64,000 nt of DNA from Anaeramoeba flamelloides (Eukaryota; Metamonada; Anaeramoebidae), in contig JANTQA010000057.1 of assembly GCA_027625915.1 (NCBI GenBank), positions 5,394,001 to 5,458,000 of the forward strand, in the 5' to 3' direction. The position numbers and the translations under genes were made by a program. The notes beneath the pieces are model-generated. The model saw only the letters and a program-made list of their open reading frames with translations, made no database searches and was not told where the DNA came from. Below, piece after piece: positions 1 through 12,901 of the stretch. Every line of letters begins with the position of its first letter. The first letter of the stretch is position 1.

Positions 1-301
1 CTGATTCAAATTATCAATATCTTATGACACTCAAAAAATCTTTATTTGGAATGTTCTCTGAATTAAAATTTTAATGATTCGTAGATTCTGTGGCTCCCTA
101 AGTTTTTATTTTTACTCTTAATTCTACAATAATAGTTTCTTCATATGTTGAACTTTATTTTATATCACAAATTATTGCAGAGGACGGGTTCAATAAATTG
201 AAAAAATACAAAGTATAAGAACTTATTGGATATCATTTAATTCTACAGATGAAACAGTTACCTTAAAAAAGAAAAAATAATTTTCCTCAAAATATTTAAA
301 G

Positions 302-797
302 TAGAACAGTGAAAAAAATACCGTACATGAAAAAAATGCTGGACAAGATTTTTAATTGTGAATATTAGTAAAATTATTATGTAATTTCAGCTATTTACAA
401 TCAAATTCCTTTTTTTAAGAATCCAACTTTTTCAATTATAACCCCCCCAGTTATTAGAATGATGATTGATGAAATCACACTTGTTCAAAACACCATTCAA
501 CCAATCAAAAAACAAGAAGAAAAATTATCATTTTCCAAACTCTAGTAAACCTCCATAAAACTGGATTATTTTTCAAAAATAAGTTGATCAACATTAGGCT
601 ATCAAACAATTACTCAAGTATTCTAGAGACACCTTACTTTGATGAACTTTAGGTAGGTTTATTACTAATCTCATAAAAAAATTGGTTATTTATAATAAGG
701 ATTTCATTGAAATTAGACAAAAATTTTACTAATATTCACAATTAAAAATCTTGTCCGGGATTTTTTTCTTGTACGGTATTTTTTTCCCTACTATACA
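302..797. mobile_element. Miniature TIR element, family C, copy 1
   Basis: About 495 bp bounded by inverted arms. The left arm reads CAGTGAAAAAAATACCG then TACATGAAAAAAATGC; the right arm is its near reverse complement, ending in CGGTATTTTTTTCCCTAC. Both arms share the inner motif TTTTTAATTGTGAATATTAG. No coding capacity is visible. Related copies lie at 26094-26592 and 55141-56545. The CAGT-type tips suggest a mariner-like non-autonomous element; that assignment is inference. It sits about 200 bp upstream of the ArfGAP start codon. Confidence 0.75.
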
Positions 798-995
798 AAC
801 AAATTAGCTTTTTTTCAAATTTTAAAAAATAAAAGTACTCAACACAATCAGAAAATTTTCAACAACGAAATAAGTAAAACCAGTTTCACCAAGAAATATA
901 TGAACAAAAGATCTTACAATCATTTTTTTACTTTTTCACTTTTTACTTTTACAAATATTTTTTTGGAAAATAACAAAACTAATAACTCATTCAAA

Positions 996-3900
996 ATGTC
1001 CAACAAAAAGCTTGCACATGGAAAACATATGAAAATTTTAAAAAACCTCCTTCAAATACCATCTAACCAAGTTTGTGCAGATTGTGGTTGTGCTGGTAAA
1101 TTCTTTCTCTTTTCTTTTCGTTTCAAATAAGAAACTTTCTTGTTTAAATCACGTTCTGACTTTAACAATGAACTCTTACTGATTTTACAAAATTTTTTTT
1201 TTTTTTTCTTTTCTTCTTTTTCAAAAAAACACAACTTTTTTTTGTAATTTTCTTTTTTAAAATTATTTTTTTAATAATTTGCACCATACCATTTACACTT
1301 CAAACAATTCAGGACCAACATGGGCTTCTGTAAATTTAGGGGTATTTATTTGTATTAATTGTTCTGGCGTTCATAGATCGATCGGCACCCATATTACACA
1401 GGTGAGGAGCACAACTCTTGACTCGTGGACAGTTAACCAAGTCAAAACCATGAGCGAGGTTGGCAATGTTATTGGAAACAGCTATTGGGAGGGTAAGCTC
1501 CCCGAAGGGTTTGTTAGGCCAAAGCCTTCCAACAAATTCGCTGTTGAACAATTCATTAGAGACAAGTATCAACACAGGTTATATTTTAGTAAACAGCCAA
1601 AACCACAAGTAACAAGCACCGAAAAAACATCCGAAAAACAAAAAACGAAGAGCAAGCATGTGAAATCACCAAGGCGTTTGTATTTTCTTTTCTTTTTTAT
1701 TTTTTTTTTTTTTAGTCTCAAGGTTTTTGAAACAAACTGTTAATTTAATGAGTTTCATTATAAAAAAGTGCTTGAAAAAAAAGTTTCAAAAGTCTCTAAA
1801 ACTGAGAGCTAAATTCTGTTTGCCAATTGTCCGGTTTATATTAAATAGTTTTTTTTTTTTCAAAACGACTTTTTTAAAATGACTTTAATCTATTTTTTGT
1901 CTTTTAATGGGCTTATTGAAAAAACTAAGTGTAAAAACCCAAAATTTAAATAAAAAAATGTTCAAAAAATAGTAAACAATGAAAATACAGCTGTTTTGAA
2001 AAAGTGAGTACTTTGAACTTTTTTCAAGTTCTCTATTTATAAAAAAGTAAGAACTTTTTCACAATTAAAATGGTGATTGAAAGTTTAATTTTTTAATAAA
2101 GTGAGGAATCAGCCTTTAAATACGGGGTAGAGGTTGGAGTCTGAAGAACAGCACCTTTTTTTTAAAAAAAAAGTCTACTCTTTATTTACAGAAAACTTTA
2201 AAAACGTTTTAATTCCTGTAAAATCAAAAAAAAAAAAAAAAGTACTTACTTTTTGAAAATCGCTTTACCAAATTTTACTAATTTTTATATTCGATCTTCT
2301 ACTTTCTGAGTTAAAAAAAAAAAAAAGAGATCAAAAAATGTGCCTACAGCACTCATATGAAAAAATAAAATTGAAAATTTTTAGTTAGATAAAACTATGA
2401 ATTTAATTAACATTTCATCCCTAGTAATTTAATATTGTTTACTCACAATATAATCAACATTCCAATTCTTAAAAATCTTGAGGCTATTGTATTTATTGTT
2501 GTTAGTAGTACAACGATGTTTAAAACACTCTAGTCGAGAAAAAAAGGCCTTTTTTGGTTTAAAATTTTCCAATGGATTGGAAGAATGATTTTTAGTTTAT
2601 TACAACTAAGAGATATTTACTTTAATAGAGAATAACTAATAGTTTTAAAAATGCTCCATTCATCTAATCAAACTGAAATATAGAAAAAAATTAATTTTGA
2701 TAATTATTGCCGTGTTATCGATTTTCCAGGATTCAATTCAATCGACCAAATTATATGATTTTTCCCTATTCTTTTAAATTCTGGAAAAGCTAATGAAAAA
2801 TTTGGTCGGTTTTTCATTTTATCTGTAAAATCTCTTGATTTTCGTTAGGTTTTTTTGAGTTTTCTATTTATTTGTGAAGTATTCTAGGTTTTTTTGAGGT
2901 TTTCTATTTTATTCGGAAAATCTATTGATTTTCGTTAGGTTTTTTTTACTTTTTGAAATAAACCGAAAATTTATTAAAATTTTCTGTTTATTTTGAAAAG
3001 TAAAAAAAACCTAGAACACTTCACAAATAAATAGAAAACTCAAGAAAAGCTAACGGCGGTTTCCCAGGATTTATAAGAATAGAATAAAATTCAATAGATT
3101 TTACCCTATTCTTTGAAATCATGGAAAACCTAACGAAAGTGTACGTCAAGTGCTGAAGAGTGCCTAACCATTCCCGAATTCAAAAGAATCGAGTAAAATC
3201 TTTGAATCTACTCAATTCTTTTAAATTCTGGAAAACCTAACAGCGGTTTATTCCAAAAAGTAAAAAAAACCGAAAATTTAATTAAATTTTCAGTTTATTT
3301 CAAAAATTAAAAAAAACCTAACGAAAAAATTAAAGAAAAAATATTTTCCTCCAATTTAAAAGAACAAATAATTATTTCATATGAGCAAAAAATTTTTTCC
3401 CAATTTGAAAGATATTCATCAGATTTAAAATACTTTTAAAATATAATAAAATTACCTCTTAACTGTGAAAAAAATAATTTTCAACTTTTTTACTATTAAA
3501 TTTAAAAAAAATAGAAAATAGAAAATTGGATTTTCTAACTTAAATTGTTAAAATATCTTTCAAAAATAATTTTTGATCAAAGATGTTTTAGTAAACTAAT
3601 AATATTGATTATTCTAATTGAAGTTATTGAAAAGGAAAAAATTAGCAAAGGTTTCATTTTTTTTTGAAAAAATTTTCTAATGATCGTGAAGTGTAAACAT
3701 GACAGTCTATTACAAAATAGAGTTTTGTATTTATTTTTAAGGATTAAATGTTAAAAAAGAAGAAAAAAACACTTAGAATGGTAAAGAGGGAATTTAAAAG
3801 TGACTAATATACTGTCTTCTAATTCAAAGAGCCGAGACATCAAGTTTCTAGAAACCAGTCATTAGAAGAATTTTAAACTAAAAAATTTAGTTTTCCAAGA

Positions 3901-6900
3901 TAAAAATTTGATGTTAGAGATAAATTTAGAGAAATAAATAGACCACACAAAACTGACACTTAATAAGACATAACAAAACATATTTTTTTATTGATCTTAA
4001 CTTGAAAACAAAAATCGCTTCTCAAAAGGGTATTCTATTGGAAAAAACAAATAATTTTATTTTTTTTTCAAACAAAATAAACCCTTTTGAAATGCGATTT
4101 TTGTTTTCAAAACAAAGATCAATAAAAAAATTTAATTAAAAATTCAGTCAACTATTTTCAATTAATGAGGTTAATTTGTTTTGTTACATTTATCTCTAAA
4201 ATCAAATTTTTTCAAAAACACTCTATTTTTTGAAGACTGTCATATTTACTCTTTTGTATTTTTTTATTTTGGAAAAAAAATAAATTTAAAACAAATCAAT
4301 TTTTTTCGTTTTAATAACTACAACTCATAATCAAAAAGTAAAAACGTAAAATTTTAATAACCCATCGACAAACTAGTCTCTGAAAATTGAAAACATTCTT
4401 TTCAAAAGTAAAGTTATTTTAAATAAATTTTCCTATTATTTGATTTCTTGTTAATTTTTTCTAATTTCCTTTTTCTGAATACATTTTTATTTCAGATTTT
4501 TGACTTTTCGTCTTTAAGGGATTAGCGTCACCATAAATTTCTCTATAATCAAAGTATGTTGTAATTGGGTGTAAATGATATTTGTGTGCGTCCTGGATCA
4601 ACAAGTTTCTGTGACTCTAAAAAATCTATTATAAATCTTATTGAACAATAAATTATAACATTTTTTACTAATGATCACTAATAAAAATTGTCATTTTTGG
4701 AAATTTTTTTTTAATTCCTTTCCCAAATCTAAAAAATAGAAACAAAAAATAACAGTATTCCTGTATTTAATAATTTAGATTTAGAACTTCCCAAAAGTAA
4801 ATATTTTTTAAATTTTTTAATTTCAAAGATTAACTCAATAATCATCAACATAAAAGCCCAAAGACTGATTGGTTTTGTTTGCTTTTTATAAAGCTAATTG
4901 TAAAATCAATATTTTTCCAATATTTCAGTGAAATTAGCCAAAAAGAATCTATTTGTTTGATTATTTAAATATTAAAAAAAAAATTTATATTTTTTAGAAA
5001 CTAATCTACATTTCGCCACAAATTTAAGAAAGATATTTTGAAACTTTGTATTCTAGATATTGATAAATCAACCTTTAAATTTATGTCGAAATTCAGATTT
5101 TTTTCTGAAATTGTTGAGTTTTTTAACTAATAAAAAGATCATTTTTAATTGATCAGGATCAACAAATAATACTACTTGACTAATCAATTATTTAGAGACA
5201 TTTGAACCATGGTGCACTAATGTGATTTACAGCCAATTACAACTTACTTTGATCTTAGACTTCTCCTTGGTATACGTTAATCACTTAACTTTAGCTATTT
5301 GCAAAAAACTTGTGGCAAATTTATTTTAAAAAATAACTTTATTAAACTTAATTCTAATAAAACTATTTAAATATCCAAAATTGTTATTCGTCATTTATTG
5401 ATTTTTAATAATAATTATATTTTTTTGATTGTATGAAATTACTTAAATAAAAGATACTAAAGTTTCTTATCTCAATCGTATCTGATAATTTTTTAGGTAG
5501 AAAATTACTATTTATTTTTTTCTTTTTGATCATAAAAATTGCTTTTCTAAAAGTTTTTTTATCCTGTAGGAAAATTCTAAAAGAATGAAAAAACTTTGAA
5601 ATTGGAATGGAAAGTTTAAAAGTGTATTTTATCGTTTAAAAAATCATTTGTATCCTTTTCATATTGCCAGTTTTTTATTGAAATTAGTATATATTGCTTT
5701 GTAAAAAAAAAGTTTGTAATTTTTTCGAAATATTTTGGTGGGCATATTTTGAAATACATACAAGAATTCCCAATTAAATCAGTATTAAAACTCCTCTTAA
5801 TTTTATATTACAATTTTACTAATAGAAATACTAACAAAAGGATTTTATATAAATATATATAAAATATAAAAAAAAATGCTCAATTTTTTTGGAAATTCCT
5901 TACTTTACAGATTTTAAACAAGATTCTTTCCAAAGTACTGATTCAAAGTAAAGTCGTTTTAAAAAAGTCGTTTTGAAAAAAAAAAAACTATTTAATAGAA
6001 ACATGGCAAGAGGAAAACAGAAGTTAGTTCTCTATTTTAGAGACTTTTGGAACTTTTTTTTTCAACACTTTTTTAAAATGAAACTCATTAAATTAACACT
6101 TTTTTTGCTTCGTTCATTTAAAAATTATTTTATATAAACATTGGAATTTATGCTGGGTATATTTTCAACAATTATCCTATGATCAATCAATTATTTTGAA
6201 ATGATTACGGGAAAAAAAAAAAAAAAAAAAATAATAATTTAATAGGATATATTGTTATTTTTAATTTAAAGTTCTTATGCTTTTTTTACGTTCAAACGAG
6301 TTTTTTACATTCTAAATTTAAATTTCTCCTATTTTCTTTTTATTTATTAATTTTTTTAGACTCAAGACACATGACTCGATCTAAATCTCGAAATGAAGAA
6401 TTTTCAAGGCATAATAAATCTAGGAATAATAGAAGACATGTAAAAAGATTTAAAAAAAGTGCTTCTGAACCAAAATTGCGTGGATCTCGACAACAACCAA
6501 TTAAAAAGGTTTGTTTTTCTTTTCATTTTTATTCCAAGAACAAATTTTTCGTTAAATAGAATATTTATTTTATCTTTAACTTTACATTTTACTTTTTTTT
6601 TTTACAACAAAATTAAAATTCAAAACTTTTACATTTCCAAATTTCAAAAAAAAAAAAAAAAAAAAAAGAGTCAATTTGAAACTTTTGAAAATTTAATTGA
6701 TATAGATGAACCAAATGAAATAAAAAAGAAGAAAAATGACGAGCAATTAATTACCATGGAAGCATTTTATTCAATTCCCGAAGAAACAAATAAATCAAAA
6801 AAAGAAGAAAATAATTTGGTATCCAATCAAAGAACAAGAAAAATGCAACAAAGACAACAACAACCAAAACAAGTACAAAGACAACAACAATCAAAACAAT

Positions 6901-7529
6901 CACAAAGACAACAACAGCAAAGACAAAACAAGTCAAAACCTAATAACCAACAACAGAAACAAACACAAAACATGGATCAATTAATTGATTTTAATACCAA
7001 TTTAAATCAAACTAATCAAAATACCACTTCCCAATCCAGTTCAACACAGAATGTGAACCTAATCACAGAAGATTTATTCTCTTTAGGAATTAGTCAAAAC
7101 AATTCAACGGATAAACAAACCAAAAAGGGGCATCTAGACAAGGATTATATTATGTCGATGTTTGGTCAATCAAATAACAACAACAACAACAACCGCAACA
7201 GCAACAGCAACAACAATAACAACAACAACAACAATTTTAATAATTTCAATTCTCAACAGAATACAATGTATAATAGAAACCAAAGAAACACTCAAAACAA
7301 CTATTCTTCAAATCAATTTAATTTCCAAACAAATAATAAAAACACAGTAAAAAGAGGTTATAATAAGAATCAAATGCCAAACAATTTCAATAGAAATATG
7401 AATTGGAACACAAACTCAAATCAACAATTTTCTTCTTTTGGCCAAAATCAAATGAAGAATAGACAGCAAAATTCGAAACAAACTCAATCACAATATCAAG
7501 TTAAAAATTCTGTTTTTGATTTTTTTTAA
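996..7529 (+). CDS. ArfGAP domain protein (SMAP-like) with Asn/Gln-rich tail
   Basis: GTPase-activating protein for Arf GTPases, expected to act on vesicle coats. Four exons join in frame: 996-1095, 1313-1675, 6360-6508 and 6669-7529, giving about 490 aa. The ArfGAP zinc finger is visible: Cys27, Cys30, Cys47 and Cys50 (CX2CX16CX2C) and the catalytic Arg55 in GVHRSIG, followed by the family motif FIRDKYQ. The exon 1/2 junction restores CAGPTWAS exactly. The tail has a basic Arg/Ser-rich stretch (exon 3), a possible clathrin box LIDID near residue 213, a second LIDF near 309, then Gln and Asn tracts. Small ArfGAPs of the SMAP/Stromal type bind clathrin this way, which is the reason for the SMAP-like label. 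Intron 2 is about 4.7 kb because a transposon sits in it; its donor (GTTTGT at 1676) was chosen by phase, and GTATTT at 1680 would not keep frame. Introns 2 and 3 share the GTTTGT donor. Whether exons 3-4 belong to this gene rests on frame and family logic. Confidence 0.85.
2700..3340. repeat. Foldback block of short inverted units
   Basis: A short unit, TTTTCGTTAGGTTTTTT, and its complement (AAAAAACCTAAC, AAACCTAACG) recur several times in both orientations, with the longer match CTATTTATTTGTGAAGT paired with ACTTCACAAATAAATAG. This gives a multi-arm foldback structure inside the 4.36-kb element. No coding content. Confidence 0.6.
3801..4250. repeat. Hairpin element nested in the intron transposon
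   Basis: Inverted arms: the stretch near 4000-4035 (CAAAAATCGCTTCTCAAAAGGGT) pairs with 4080-4115, and outer parts pair around 3810 (ACTGTCTTCT) and 4235 (AGACTGTCAT). TTAGAGATAAATTTAG near 3915 pairs with TTTATCTCTAAAATC near 4187. About 450 bp, no coding content. Confidence 0.55.
4514..5288. mobile_element. TTAA-flanked miniature element, family B, copy 1
   Basis: Begins TTAAGGGATTAGCGTCACCA and ends with a worn complement, TACGTTAATCACTTAA. Its interior aligns along most of its length with the copy at 7916-8673. TTAA at each end is the target duplication used by piggyBac-like elements; that family assignment is inference from the TTAA alone. It is nested within the ArfGAP intron element. 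Confidence 0.7.
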
Positions 7530-7915
7530 TTTACGAATGAGTGAACTAATGAATTAATTAATTAATTTGAGGAATCGAATCCAAGTACATATTCATAAAT
7601 TTATCAATACGTATATATGTGTGTGTGTATGTATGTATTCATTAATTACTATAATTGTTTTGAGTAATAGAAACAATATAAAAATTATAAAAAAATTATT
7701 CCTATTTTTTTTATATTTTTTTATTGTTATATTAAAAGACTTTTTACAAGTCTAAAATAGAATATTTTATATTAAATCATAACTCTCCAATTAAAGAAAT
7801 ATATTTAATAAATAAATTTATTTATATTACAACTTTTTATTTTGAATACATTTTTAGATACATTTGTTAATTACATAAAACAATTTTTTTTTGAAAAAAT
7901 AATTTTTTTTTTTAG
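7530..7915. other. ArfGAP 3' flank
   Basis: Downstream spacer after the TAA stop. It contains ATTAATTAATTAATT, a short GT/TA-rich stretch near 7610-7640 and A/T-rich DNA. No polyadenylation signal or further gene can be called with confidence. Confidence 0.4.
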
Positions 7916-8673
7916 TTAAGGGATTAGCGTCACCATAGATTTCTCTATAATCAAAGATGTTGTAATTGGTTACAAATGATATTAGTGCACCATGGCTCAA
8001 ATAACTCGAAAAAATCTATTATAAATCTTATTGCACAATAAATTATTACATTTTTTACTAATGATTACTATTAAAAAAGTTTCATTTTGAAAAAATTTTT
8101 TTTAATTCCTTTTCCAAATCAAAAAATAGAAACTCAAATACAGTATTCTGATATTTAATAATTTAGATTTAGAACTTCCAAAAGTAACTATTTTAATAAT
8201 TTTTGAATTTCAAAGATTAACTTATTAATCGTCAACATAAAAGTACAAAGACTGATTAGTTTTTTTTTTGCTTTTGATAAAGCTACTTGTATCATCAATA
8301 TATTTGCATGATTTGAGAAATAATTTGACAAAAAACTTTATTCATTAATTATTTAATTTTTAAAAAAAAAATTTATATTTTTTAGTAACTAATCTACATT
8401 TCACCACAAATTTTTGAAAGATATTTTGTGACTTTGTAGTCTGAATATTGATAATTCAACCTTTAAATTTATGGCGAAAAGCAGATTTTGGTCTGAAATT
8501 GCTGGGTTTTTTACTAATATATAGATCATTTTTAATTGATGAGATCAACAAATATTACTACTTGACTAATCGATTTTTTAGAGACATTTGAACCATGTAG
8601 CACTAATGTGGTTAAGTCGAATAACAACATACTTTGTTCGTAGACTTCTCCTTGGTAGACGCTAATCCCTTAA
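7916..8673. mobile_element. TTAA-flanked miniature element, family B, copy 2
   Basis: A 758-bp element with TTAA at both ends, TTAAGGGATTAGCGTCACCA at the left and its complement TAGACGCTAATCCCTTAA at the right. A subterminal inverted pair (GTGCACCATGG near 7985 and CATGTAGCACTAATGTGG near 8595) adds to the palindrome. The better preserved tips suggest it is younger than copy 1. No open frame. Confidence 0.8.
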
Positions 8674-9940
8674 TTGCAATATAAACAAAAATAAATTTCA
8701 TTTCCAAATACTATATGTCTTAATATATCGGAATAATGGTTTTTTTGAGAGAATTTGTTTAAATGAATATACACATCTCAATTTGGTTAGAATATTGTTA
8801 AACCTAACTCTTGATACACTATTTTGGTTTCAGCAAACCCCTATGGATCCTTTGACTAAAAATTGAAAAAAAAAATAAAAATATTTTCAAGTTTTTTATT
8901 AATGTTTAGTTCCTAAAATCAAATTAATTTTAAAGATCAGTAAAAAGAATAAATTTGCTTGTTTTTCTTGAAAATTTGAATAAATAAAGAAAAACTTTTT
9001 GTTTTTTTATTAAAAATGGAAATTTCATTTAAATTTATAAAGTATAAATAATACAACTTTTTTTTCTCTGTACCGAGTGGAACACACATCACCAAAAAAA
9101 AACAATTTTAAAACCAAAATTGAAATTAAACTATTCTATCTATAGTTGAAGAATTAAATTTCTCTTTTTTTATTTTTTCCAATAAAAAAACGATAAAATC
9201 AAATTACCACCAAACATTCAAGTGATAAATCGTTTTCTTTCCATAGTATATTTGGAATTTTTCAAACCCACTTGACAATAAATTATCCCAAATAGGAAAT
9301 CTCATTAATGAAAATATGTCACGAATCCCCTATTTTCTATTGGGATTTAATTTTTGGATGTAAATTTAACTTGAATCAAAGAATTAAATTCTATTTCCCA
9401 GAATCCACTTTAAACTAAAGAACTTTTTGTCGTTTAGAATTTAGAATTTGAAATTCGTTTTACAAAAAATCATTTCCAAAAACAAAATAAATGTCTTCTT
9501 TTGTTTCTTGGAATTGTAGTATTTCAATACGTTTCATTTTAGAGTGCAAATCAATTTTGGATATATCCTGTATGATCAAAAAGCCGGCGTACTTGAACTT
9601 TTTTAACAGTTATTAATTCAAATTTCAACCAGTTTATCTTGATTCAATTTCAAATTAATAGATTTTTACTGGAAATTCTTTAGAAATAAAAATCATTTCA
9701 ATTTATTCTCTTTGGATATTTTTTCTTTATTAATTTATTATTCAGCAATTCCCTTTTAAACTATTTACGATCCAAATTAGAGTTAAAATTATTTTTGGAG
9801 TCGATTAAATCAAATATAAAAAAAAAAAGAAAAATCCCGAACTTGTAGCGAAAGACATATAATCCATGAGTATTTTAATTAAACCCCAAATTCAAAATTT
9901 TTAACACAAAAAAATTCCATGTTTGAAAATAAAAATATTC
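8674..9940. other. AT-rich spacer, no gene seen
   Basis: About 1.27 kb of A/T-rich DNA with homopolymer runs. I see no open frame with coding-like codon use, no RNA gene and no clear inverted repeat. Confidence 0.5.
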
Positions 9941-10111
9941 TTAAGGGACTAATCTCTATTAAATTTTTTTATCTAAATTTAATAGAGATACATAAAATTT
10001 ATTGTAAATTACTTAAATTTGAAAAATTCTGTTATATTTGATATATTTCTAGATAAGGAATCGTTATTTAGAAATTGGTCTAAAAAAGAATAATAGAGAC
10101 TAGTCCCTTAA
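9941..10111. mobile_element. 171-bp TTAA element, GGGACTA type
   Basis: Starts TTAAGGGACTAATCTCTATT and ends AATAGAGACTAGTCCCTTAA, so TTAA flanks a roughly 20-bp TIR. Far too short to code; a typical miniature element. The same tips occur on the 1.14-kb element that starts 63 bp downstream. Confidence 0.8.
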
Positions 10112-10173
10112 CTCAATTCTAGAAGAAATGCCAAATTAAAACGATTCAATAATTGAAATGTTATTAATTGTTA

Positions 10174-11314
10174 TTAAGGGACTAGTCTCTATTAATTTTT
10201 TTTTTGACCAACAACTAAATAAGGAATCCTGATCTTGAAATATATTTAAAATTGAAAATAGACAGGTTTTTTCAATGTTAGAACTTTTTGTTCTTGTTTT
10301 TTTAAAATTTTACAATTCTATCAAAAAAAGTGACTTTAAAAAATTTTATTTTAAAAAAAATATCTTGAACAGATGAGAATTTTTTGATTAATTTTGGATT
10401 TAATTATTTTCTCAAAAATAATATTTATTCTCATTTTGAAAAACGAAAAAATAATTTAAAACTAGTGAATATTTTCTCTTTCACTTCTGTTCATCCAACT
10501 TGACTCTATAAAGAACCCAATTTGTTTTATCAAAAATTACTTTTTAAAAAAATAGTTCTTATTCTTTTCTCTGGATTTTTTTAGACTCTGACAAAAACTT
10601 TTGGAATGATAATTTGGGAACACTTAAAAAAACTTGAAAGTCAACAAAAACTAAAGAATGTAAACTCAAAAAGTAGATTCATGAAAAAAAAGAATGGTAA
10701 AAGAAAAGAAATAAATCTTTTATTACAGTCAGTTGCACTTTTAAGACACAAACTTTCAACGAAATTTAAGGCACAATAAAAATCTCAAATTAAGGTACAA
10801 AATTCAGATTCTAGTAAAATAAATTGAAAAAAAAAAAATTACAAATTTTGTGCCTTAATTTGAGATTTTTTTGTGCCTTAAAAGTGATTGAAAGTTTGTG
10901 TCTTAAAAGTGGAACTGACTGTAAGAGTAAAGCATATATTACATATTTTTTTCGAATCAAACTGTTTTTTCATGCAAATCCAAAAAAAAAAGCTTTTCAG
11001 GTTTATTTTTCAAATTATTTTTTGTAGGTCTTCCACAAACAAACAAGGTTTTGCTTTCTTGCCCATATTTTTTTTTATTTTTTGTATTTTTGCGAAAAGT
11101 TGAAAAAAAGCAACTTTCAAAAAAGTGAAAAAAAGGAAAATTTTTTTATTTCTATAAAAACAATAACTAAATTTAATGAATGTCATTTATTGAGATTTCA
11201 TTACTATACAAAGAAGTTTTTCACTTTGATTTCAAATCTAAGTAAACAGCAAAAAAAATTCTAAATCTCTATTAAATTTACCAAAAAAAAATTTAATATA
11301 GACTAGTCCCTTAA
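10174..11314. mobile_element. 1.14-kb TTAA element, GGGACTA type
   Basis: TTAAGGGACTAGTCTCTATT at the left pairs with TATAGACTAGTCCCTTAA at the right. The TTAA duplication and TIR match the 171-bp neighbour. A mariner-like miniature element (10724-10923) is inserted inside it, so this one is older. Small open frames inside are A/T-rich and look random. Confidence 0.75.
10724..10923. mobile_element. 200-bp mariner-like miniature element, family E, copy 1
   Basis: TA, then CAGTCAGTTGCACTTTTAAG at the left; the right end is the complement, CTTAAAAGTGGAACTGACTG followed by TA. The inner arms (TTAAGGCACAA, AAAATCTCAAATTAAGG) are also inverted, so the whole unit folds as one hairpin. CAGT tips with a TA target are typical of Tc1/mariner miniature elements. 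A second copy lies at 25510-25707. Confidence 0.85.
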
Positions 11315-12901
11315 ATTAAAATTATTACAATAATCAGAATAAAAATTAATAATTATCAATACAAATTAATCAAGAGTCTATCGAAAATTTGGAGAGAGTA
11401 CAAAACAAAAAAATACATTGCGAAATTTGTTAAATTCAAAAAACAATTAATGATCAATCAAATGATTAGATACCATCAACCAATTAATTTTTTTGAGTTC
11501 TTCTGTTTTAAATAACTAAACTTTAATCACATTTCAATCCTTCAAATAAATTTTTCAATTGAAATGAAATAGGTTAAGTAATACAAAAAATGAAATAAAA
11601 ACAAAAAACTAAAGGAATAAAAAATGATTTTCATATTGAACAAAAATTTAAATTATTTCAAATTTGAACGTAATTGTATTATTGTTATTATTTCGACTGA
11701 TTAAGATCTCTGGAAAATTTTGAATTTTGATTTATTTGATTAATTTTTTTGTTTTAATCTTACAAAGGTGAAATTTTAAAACTGATCAAAACTTTTTTCT
11801 GATCTTAAATTGATATCATTTTCTTTTAACAAATTGTGTGAATCTTAACTTATTTTTCATACTCTTCTCAAAACTCAGAAAAAGAATATTTAAACATTAT
11901 TATCCTTTTATTTTTAAAACAAAATTAAAGCTTGTTCTGTGTTTTTTTAAGTCTAGTTGCTGAAAATAAGCTTTTATAACCGCAAAACAGGTTATTTAAT
12001 TACTACCGGTACTTTTTTTTATTTTTTCCAACTTAACAAAAAATTCAGGAGGCAAAAGTATACAAAGTTCAAATACATTTTGAAGGTATATTTCTTAATT
12101 TTTTCAATAAAATTTTAATTTAGGAAAAAAATTTTATAAAAAGTTTTCTTTTTTTTATCAATTTTTTTTGAATTTTGTTTGCTTTTTTGATAAAAAAATT
12201 TCAGATTTTTAACTCTATTTTTTAAGTTAAATTTTCCAATTTGATCAATCTTTTAAGAATTACTTTTTTAAATAATAGAACTTTAGAGAAACCAATCTCA
12301 TATTTACTTTTTGTTAATTAATGGTTTCTCTGCTTGGTTGATACTTATATGGTATAGATCTTCGATAAGAAAAAAACACGCATTTTATTTTAAAACACTG
12401 ATTAAAAAGTTTGTTACATATTATTTTATCAACAGTGCTTTCCGAAATCTGTATTGAATTCTTTTACAAAACATCATACCAAGTTGCTGATTGATTCCCT
12501 AAGTACCAAAATAACAATCCTCCCACCCAAATTTACCCCATTTTTTTCAAATTCTCTCCATCAAGGTTGAATAATTCAAACTAATTACCCATATACTAGT
12601 TCTTTAAACTCTATTTGCTCATTGAAAAGAATCAAACAATAAAAATATTTATATTTTGTTTTGTACTTGATTTATTTCTTTAAATGTTAAGAAAATTAAT
12701 GTAATAATAAAAATTTAGTCAAGGAACTTATATAATCACATTTTTATTCTTTTGAAAATGGGTTGTCAAGAATTAAAACATCTCAAATTTAGGCTTTTAT
12801 ATGATTTCTTTTCAAAGTAAAAAAGTTGTCTTTCACAAAAAAAATAATTTAACTTTTCATTTTTTTGTTTATAATATTGTTTATCTGTCTTACTAACCAA
12901 A
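11315..12901. other. AT-rich spacer upstream of the kinase gene
   Basis: About 1.6 kb with no open frame that looks coding. A small inverted pair, AGAGAAACCAATCTCATA and TTAATGGTTTCTCT near 12292-12340, is the only structure noted. The last few hundred bases must contain the kinase promoter, but no motif can be called. Confidence 0.45.

Larger units (their letters stand above)
1739..6098. mobile_element. 4.36-kb TIR element inside ArfGAP intron 2
   Basis: The sequence starting TGTTAATTTAATGAGTTTC at 1739 recurs as its reverse complement ending at 6098. The match runs about 165 bp inward and includes TTAAATAG, a T-run, then CAAAACGACTTTTTTAAAA near 1848-1880 and its complement near 5948-5985. 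No open frame of useful length lies between the arms, so the element is non-autonomous or fully decayed. It carries nested pieces: a foldback block (2700-3340), a hairpin (3801-4250) and a TTAA-flanked element (4514-5288). The exact target duplication is unclear; TTAA or TA would fit the ends. Confidence 0.8.

Noticed and set aside
7162-7350. Thr/Ile-rich frame overlapping the ArfGAP tail
   Set aside because: Out-of-frame reading of the Asn codons in exon 4.
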